A DNA stretch of 58,166 nucleotides, taken from NCBI GenBank assembly GCA_024684085.1, contig JAIKXM010000031.1, positions 1-58,166 of the forward strand. The letters run 5' to 3'. Position 1 is the first letter of the stretch; each line of letters opens with the position of its first letter. Origin of the DNA: Lachnospiraceae bacterium (GTDB lineage: Bacteria; Bacillota; Clostridia; Lachnospirales; Lachnospiraceae). The notes under the pieces were generated by a model. It ran no database searches. It was not told the DNA's origin and saw only the letters and a program-made list of their open reading frames with translations. A program made the translations under genes and the position numbers. Of this stretch, positions 54,001 through 58,166 are shown one piece after another.

Positions 54001-57000
54001 ACATATCGAATTTAACTGTGTACTTATCAGCAGGTAACTTAATACCACCCTGATAGATTGAAGCTGAAGAAGTTGCGGATGCAGGAGTAAGCTGAGCTCT
54101 ACGCTCATAATACTTAACGCCGTTAACAACAGCATCCTTCTCATAATTGATCTTACTTGCAACATCGATAACACTTACGTCATTGCCTGTAAGATCTGTT
54201 GATGTATATCTGGGAACAACGGCTTCTGTATTTGCGCCTGCCTTCCAGTATCCAAGGTGATTATCACCCTGATCAAATGAACCGTTAAAGATAACATTGC
54301 CATCTTCAAGAGGCTGACGGCCACCGGCTGCCTGACCCAGAGTTTCGGGATCAACTATCTCAACCTTTACATTAGAGATATATACCGTACCCGTACCCTG
54401 TGAACCGATATTAAACTCAATACGGCACTTCTCAAAATCTTCTGTCTGCTTGAATGTATAGCCGTAAGTTGCAGGCTTATCAGTCAATGTGAATGACTTA
54501 ATACCATATGAACTCCAGCCCTTCCACTCCTTAGAGTCGCAGTTAACTGTCTTACCTACCATGCCGCCTTCAGCGTACATATCATAAGTAACTTTGTATA
54601 CGAAATCTTTCTTCGCATCATAATGACCGATCAACTGAACTGAGTAGTCATTAGAACCGCCCTTAGTAATATCGATCTTAGCCCAAGTTGCTCCGTTCTT
54701 TTCTACAGTTTCACCTGATGCTGTAGCATCTGACTGAGTTGCTACGAACCACTTGCTCATATCAACTGAGCCTTCATCGCCCATTGCATCATTTGATAAT
54801 GAATCTGCTGTAATATCAACTATCTGATTTTTTCCTTCAAATTCCTTCCAAGCGTCATCACCTGCTGCTGTTCCTGCAGATCTGACAACTGAATCAACGT
54901 AACCGTCCTTCTTCTGATATACACGTACATAGTCTACATACATGTTGATATCTTCCTGGAACTTAGCCTTATTACTATCTCCACCGAACTGACCGCTGTC
55001 TACAGCAAGATTAAGAAGCATATAGAAAGGCTGATCAAAAGGAGCATCAAATGAAAGTGCATCTGAAGCGCCAGTCTTACCACTCTTCCAATCTGTCAAA
55101 GTATTAATAGGCTCACCGTCATAATACCATGTCATCTTGCCGGGCTCCCAATCAACTGCATATGTATGGAAGTAGTGGATATTAGAAGAAAGATCTACAT
55201 ATCCGCTTCCCTTATATACATGAGCGGGTGCACCATAGTGCAGTGTACCACAAGCCTTTGATGTATTGGTACCTGTTGTCTCCATGATATCGATCTCACC
55301 GGAAACAGGCCAACCGCCATATACTGATGTGCTCTCAGGGAGCATCCAGAATGCGGGCCAAGCACCAGCTGTCTCAGGAAGTGAGATTCTGGCCTCTACA
55401 TAACCATATGTATTGTTGAATAACTCCTTCTCAGGAGATGTTGAACGAATACGGGCTGATGTATACTTCTTACCTGACTCAGTCTGAGTACCCTTTGTAT
55501 ATACATAGGGTTCATCCTCATAATGAGCTGTAATACGAAGGAGACCATCACCTTCAGCATCGCCGTTCAAGTCTTCATTAACCTTAATGTTCTTAGGATC
55601 GCCTGTATATGCCTGAAGTTCCTTGTTACCCCATCCTGCATTACCGCAATCAATAGTTCCGTCACCATACTGGTACATCCAGTTATCAAGGTTAAGTCCT
55701 GTAGCTGCATCTACATTAGCTTCACCATACTGGCCATCGAATTCATCAGCGAATACAAGCTGCCAGTCATCGCCCATATGATCCTGAGCCTGAGCAGCAA
55801 AGTCGTTGGCATTATTACCACTTACATCTGTGAAATCATATTCAGGACCTCTTGATGTATTGACCGCAGCAACACCCATATCACCAAATCTTACATTGTA
55901 GAACTTAAGCACACCTGAACCACCGGCAAGATCATATGTAACACCAAAAGTTTTTTTGTCTATATTCTCACTAAAGTGATAAGGCACGTTGGCTTTAAGA
56001 GTGATTTCCTGAGTCTTCTCAGTATTCTCGTTCTTATATACGAAAGACTTATCTGTTGTACAAACGACATCAAATGCAAAGGTATTCTTCTCCTTTGTAG
56101 ATGTCATATTCTTGAACGCCAGCTGAGTAGCCCAAGCTGAACCACCAAAATTATCACCTGAAATAGTAAACTCTGTATCACCGGGGGTAAATACTACGTT
56201 AGAAGAACCACCCCATCCACCATCTGCACTATCATTATATGTAGATACTTCGATGTCAGACATTTTCAATACAGGTGCAAACTTCATATTTCTGATCGTT
56301 ACCGAACCGCCGCCATTATGATGCAGGTCAAACGTATATGAAACTGCTGATTTATTAACCGCTGCCGCGTAATGATATACCTTATCAGCCTGAAGGCTTA
56401 TCGTCTCTGTAATACCGTCAGTCCCAGTCTCCTGCTTAAGAACAAATGTCCTGTCACTTGAAGCTACTATATCGAACTCAAAGACATTATTCTCCGAACC
56501 TGAAGACAGGCTAACATTCTGCAACTGTGTTGCCCAAGGGTCCCATCCGAAATTATCTGCCGTGAATGTAACGGAAGTATTATTATCTCCGAATGTATAG
56601 GCACAATTGCTGGAACCGCCCCAAGTACCTTCAACATATGGTGTAAAACCACTGATATCCATAGCATCATAATCGGCCTCGAAGGGCTTAACGGGAGCCG
56701 ACGTCTCAGCTGCTATTTCTTCCTCGGTAGGATTATAGGGAACAAGCTTGATATTAGAAAGCGTGATAGTCTTGCCTTCATCTCCCGAATCTTTACCAAA
56801 CATAAATACAAGCTTAGTCTTAGTCAGGAAATTACCGCTTGCAGGCTTGGTGATGAACTCAATATGCTTAACTTCACCGCCTGTTATATCGATTTCTTTA
56901 TCCTTATAGAATAATGAAGAATAGCCTACAGACTCCTGGATATTAACATACACCTTGGCATCAGCCGTACATGCAGCATCAGCTATAAGCTTATATGCCT

Positions 57001-57703
57001 GACCGTCGGCAAGAGCAAGATTCTCCTGGAATACCTGATTAGACCAAGTCTGTTCACCTTCTGCGACAACTGTTACATCAAAAGATGATTCAGTAACATT
57101 GCTGTAGGTAGCTTCTCCACCATTACCGGAGTTTGTTACGAATGCACTTGTAAGAAGATTCTCATCAACAGCACCTGTAACTCCGGGGCTTAAAACGGGA
57201 GCTTCTTCGGAAGATGACTCTTCTTCAGATGAAGTCTCCTCTGAAGTACTCTCTTCGTTCTCGATCACAAGAATATGCTCATAATCGGGTCTGGGAAAAG
57301 CTGAGCAATTGAACATATAGATAATTGCACCGGTTGTGGGAGCCACATCCACAGTAACGCCCCTACCGCCTTCGATATCCGCAAGCTCCGTAGGAGCAAC
57401 TCCGGCCTCAAAAGCACCGATATTAGCTTCTATCCTGTGTGCATATGCTTCATCATAAGATGCATATTCCTTATAGAAGAAATTAATGTAATTTGCATAT
57501 GCAGGATCTGTGTCTTTAATGAAGAATGATGCTTTACCCGTGGCTGAATCATATGTAGCGCCACAAGTTGCAGTACCCTCGTCTTCATTAACGACTGCTG
57601 CATTAGCCGCAATGCTAAATCCGGGCAGATTCACTGATGTGAAAATCATTGCCAGACTTAACACAAACGACAAAAGTCTGTTAAAACTTTTCTTTTGACT
57701 CAT
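51023..57703 (-). CDS. giant secreted GH16 endo-beta-1,3(4)-glucanase with multiple carbohydrate-binding and Ig-like modules
   Basis: The 2226-residue extracellular enzyme has a signal peptide (about 1-36, ending AANAA), a unique N-terminal domain, a Ser/Glu linker (about 150-180), a CBM4/9-like module (about 185-330), and two tandem modules of about 130 residues, both containing a WGGSSN motif (about 345-630). The GH16 catalytic domain (about 642-931) has the motif GEIDIMET (E803 nucleophile, D805, E808 acid/base), the laminarinase-type spacing. Three CBM4/9-like modules follow (about 940-1480). Then several Ig-like repeats of the YTG...GTDYTV...GKGNYTGT type (about 1494-2226) are interrupted by another CBM-like module. 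No LPXTG or SLH anchor at the C-terminus. GGGAGG lies 10 nt before ATG 57703. Substrate expected: mixed-linkage or beta-1,3-glucan. Confidence 0.92.
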   Translation of the reverse strand: MSQKKSFNRLLSFVLSLAMIFTSVNLPGFSIAANAAVVNEDEGTATCGATYDSATGKASFFIKDTDPAYANYINFFYKEYASYDEAYAHRIEANIGAFEAGVAPTELADIEGGRGVTVDVAPTTGAIIYMFNCSAFPRPDYEHILVIENEESTSEETSSEEESSSEEAPVLSPGVTGAVDENLLTSAFVTNSGNGGEATYSNVTESSFDVTVVAEGEQTWSNQVFQENLALADGQAYKLIADAACTADAKVYVNIQESVGYSSLFYKDKEIDITGGEVKHIEFITKPASGNFLTKTKLVFMFGKDSGDEGKTITLSNIKLVPYNPTEEEIAAETSAPVKPFEADYDAMDISGFTPYVEGTWGGSSNCAYTFGDNNTSVTFTADNFGWDPWATQLQNVSLSSGSENNVFEFDIVASSDRTFVLKQETGTDGITETISLQADKVYHYAAAVNKSAVSYTFDLHHNGGGSVTIRNMKFAPVLKMSDIEVSTYNDSADGGWGGSSNVVFTPGDTEFTISGDNFGGSAWATQLAFKNMTSTKEKNTFAFDVVCTTDKSFVYKNENTEKTQEITLKANVPYHFSENIDKKTFGVTYDLAGGSGVLKFYNVRFGDMGVAAVNTSRGPEYDFTDVSGNNANDFAAQAQDHMGDDWQLVFADEFDGQYGEANVDAATGLNLDNWMYQYGDGTIDCGNAGWGNKELQAYTGDPKNIKVNEDLNGDAEGDGLLRITAHYEDEPYVYTKGTQTESGKKYTSARIRSTSPEKELFNNTYGYVEARISLPETAGAWPAFWMLPESTSVYGGWPVSGEIDIMETTGTNTSKACGTLHYGAPAHVYKGSGYVDLSSNIHYFHTYAVDWEPGKMTWYYDGEPINTLTDWKSGKTGASDALSFDAPFDQPFYMLLNLAVDSGQFGGDSNKAKFQEDINMYVDYVRVYQKKDGYVDSVVRSAGTAAGDDAWKEFEGKNQIVDITADSLSNDAMGDEGSVDMSKWFVATQSDATASGETVEKNGATWAKIDITKGGSNDYSVQLIGHYDAKKDFVYKVTYDMYAEGGMVGKTVNCDSKEWKGWSSYGIKSFTLTDKPATYGYTFKQTEDFEKCRIEFNIGSQGTGTVYISNVKVEIVDPETLGQAAGGRQPLEDGNVIFNGSFDQGDNHLGYWKAGANTEAVVPRYTSTDLTGNDVSVIDVASKINYEKDAVVNGVKYYERRAQLTPASATSSASIYQGGIKLPADKYTVKFDMYSTADTTVQASICKTAYEGEILVDKLVSTSANYEATSGVKTYTFELDLTDDLKEGGLLFTFGKGAAVQIDNVTMIGAGQRPVVDEHPVRPDGNYNVDGAANANNEGGVLTITDIVSGSTWYSPQIIGDNFQLSNGIKYRLSFKYKFEDGNKRFDYIVQENGGSWKVFGGGNGPTAVEYDSAEADENGFCTYTKEFTADASMSTVHLVFGFGNSELTDAAKGTAVIKNITLDAFDVPGGGDTQYDNDEDNVDQATLADTTLKEGIWADAIEDQIFTGSAIKPEIDVYDGNVLLVAGKDYKVTYKNNTNAGTATVTIQGKGNYKNTTEKVTFKIKAKKISEADVTVADIQAVINAKGVVKIPKVTAKYNKKTLKVDKDYTVNYPVVKGEDGKAVAGTYDVEITGKGNYTGTRVIKFTAIANGKLNLAKATVTVDPSKVDYSTYANGDVWASDFSDGASGEVKTTSDGAAVITVGETGTNLWSAQYYTLLNLADTTANFKVVGKITADKAVKVGTNIQETNWYNGFVAADKQTINIAAGQTVDFEVPAAGAWGDQLKFVLMMGDKTDCKGATIKVSDVKVVTVATEEVPSKEIALSKNSLNVTVKAGKETLVSGTDYVAYIPNADAVNTGKANEITVVALDGGKAYGTKTASLEVTGSALNAKVYNMGIDTPADGFVYTGDAIEPAISVSGNNVELVAGTDYTVEYSKNVKAGKATVKAVGKKAFAGTLTKTFVIAKADMSKVDITVAPSADYNKNGAQAAYTISYNGRELEYNKDYKVTYKNNKALGKATITFAGKGNFVGSVTKEYDVVAPAVADIAITADDMFINASTKAIKTKVVVKEAATGKVLASGKDYKDLKYYKDAACTIEATAADIVSDNVVYAQVTLAGNYGTAKLVDSFRFYTVKATTLKVDAIPVQEYTGEAVKPAVVVKNASGTVLVEGVDYTVSYGTNVNKGNGTVIITGAGNGYGGSKTVKFKIGTKNLNFADWFKNLFK

Positions 57704-57946
57704 TAGTCAAAATCCTCCCTTCTTTTAATTGCTAAATCCATTCCTTTTCACTTCTGAATAAAAAGGTTTCTACTCTGAATTATATTCCAAATGGGAGGTT
57801 TTACTAAAGTGCTATAATTTTAAAATGGTGTCATTATTTTATTGTATTATTCTCAATGTATTTGAGGAAATATATATACTTTTTGTATAAATTGCACATC
57901 AAATGAGTAGAAAAGCCTATTATCAGCCAAGTTAAAATCAGACAAC
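57704..57946. other. AT-rich upstream region of the GH16 gene
   Basis: There is no gene in this 243-bp stretch. It holds the ribosome site of the glucanase gene and several AT-rich blocks. TTGATG and TATATA about 18 bp apart near 57870-57905 could be a minus-strand promoter, but none is clearly better than its neighbours. Confidence 0.3.
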
Positions 57947-58127
57947 TCGCAGTGATTCATTCGTGTGCACCTTCGGCACACACGAATGTGTGCTGTCGCA
58001 CCTACTTCACTCGCAGTGCCTCATTCGTGTGCACCTTCGGCACACACGAATGTGTGCTCGCACCCACTTCACTCGCAGTGCCTCATTCGTGTGCACCTTC
58101 GGTACACACGAATGTGTGCTGTCGCAC
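57947..58127. repeat. 62-64-bp tandem array of CTTCGG-loop hairpins
   Basis: Three copies start at 57947, 58011 and 58073, each opening TCGCAGTG. Each contains an inverted repeat CATTCGTGTG / CACACGAATG (10 bp) whose loop includes CTTCGG, then TGTGCTGTCGCAC. Copies differ by only a few bases; copy 2 lacks GT. The last 39 bp of the window show nothing further. Confidence 0.9.
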
Positions 58128-58166
58128 AATCGCCCCACAGGCCCGCCCCATCTTCTCCAAGCAAGC

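Overview
The window looks like a chromosome segment of an anaerobic Clostridia, most likely a Lachnospiraceae (Butyrivibrio/Roseburia-like gut or rumen bacterium). The reasons are: strong GGAGG-type ribosome sites and sigma-A promoters; an oxygen-independent NrdD ribonucleotide reductase; a perfect CIRCE heat-shock operator; small lineage-typical families (DUF6142-like, DUF4250-like, and the clpC-radA spacer protein); and a giant secreted GH16 beta-glucanase with the Ig-like repeats common in that family. Genus cannot be fixed from the sequence alone. No rRNA, tRNA, CRISPR, prophage or transposase gene was seen.

Almost every gene lies on the minus strand, so transcription runs from high to low coordinates. 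From the right: a 6.7-kb secreted GH16 endo-beta-glucanase (51023-57703); the proteostasis block tig, clpP, clpX, lon, engB, coaX (43216-50857); a peptide-type ABC operon ending in an unusual DUF1905/C39-like cysteine peptidase fusion (37557-43013); CIRCE-controlled clpB (34736-37318); a plus-strand ClC-family channel lacking the gating glutamate (33323-34579); DUF4250-rarA; NAD(P)-malic enzyme; rho; rpmE-DUF1385-prmC-prfA; a plus-strand AraC regulator; a methyltransferase; an acyl-CoA synthetase; a LacI-like sensor fused to GGDEF with a TPR lipoprotein; nrdD; then a long nucleotide-synthesis block pyrF-pyrE-DUF6142-M29 peptidase-purE-purM-purN-purD, followed by an SH3 membrane protein, clpC, a small conserved protein and radA.

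The least expected content is between genes. First, there is a family of palindromic, non-coding mobile elements (MITE-like, about 185 bp, ends GTTACTGTTCACA). Four copies are present (1-140, 23263-23447, 29760-29828, 44047-44232). Two have perfect 8-bp target duplications, and a 69-bp deleted copy has a 7/8 duplication. Second, tandem arrays with units of 23, 27, 28, 44, 48, 49 and 62-64 bp fill many gene gaps; the clearest is seeded by the last codons and stop of purD. Third, regulatory signals are often superimposed: an NrdR-like operator pair doubles as a terminator upstream of nrdD, CIRCE overlaps the clpB -35 element, and the tig -35 overlaps the GH16 terminator.

All names come from reading motifs by eye. 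No database search or folding program was run, so family names are strong for housekeeping genes and tentative for the small or composite proteins.
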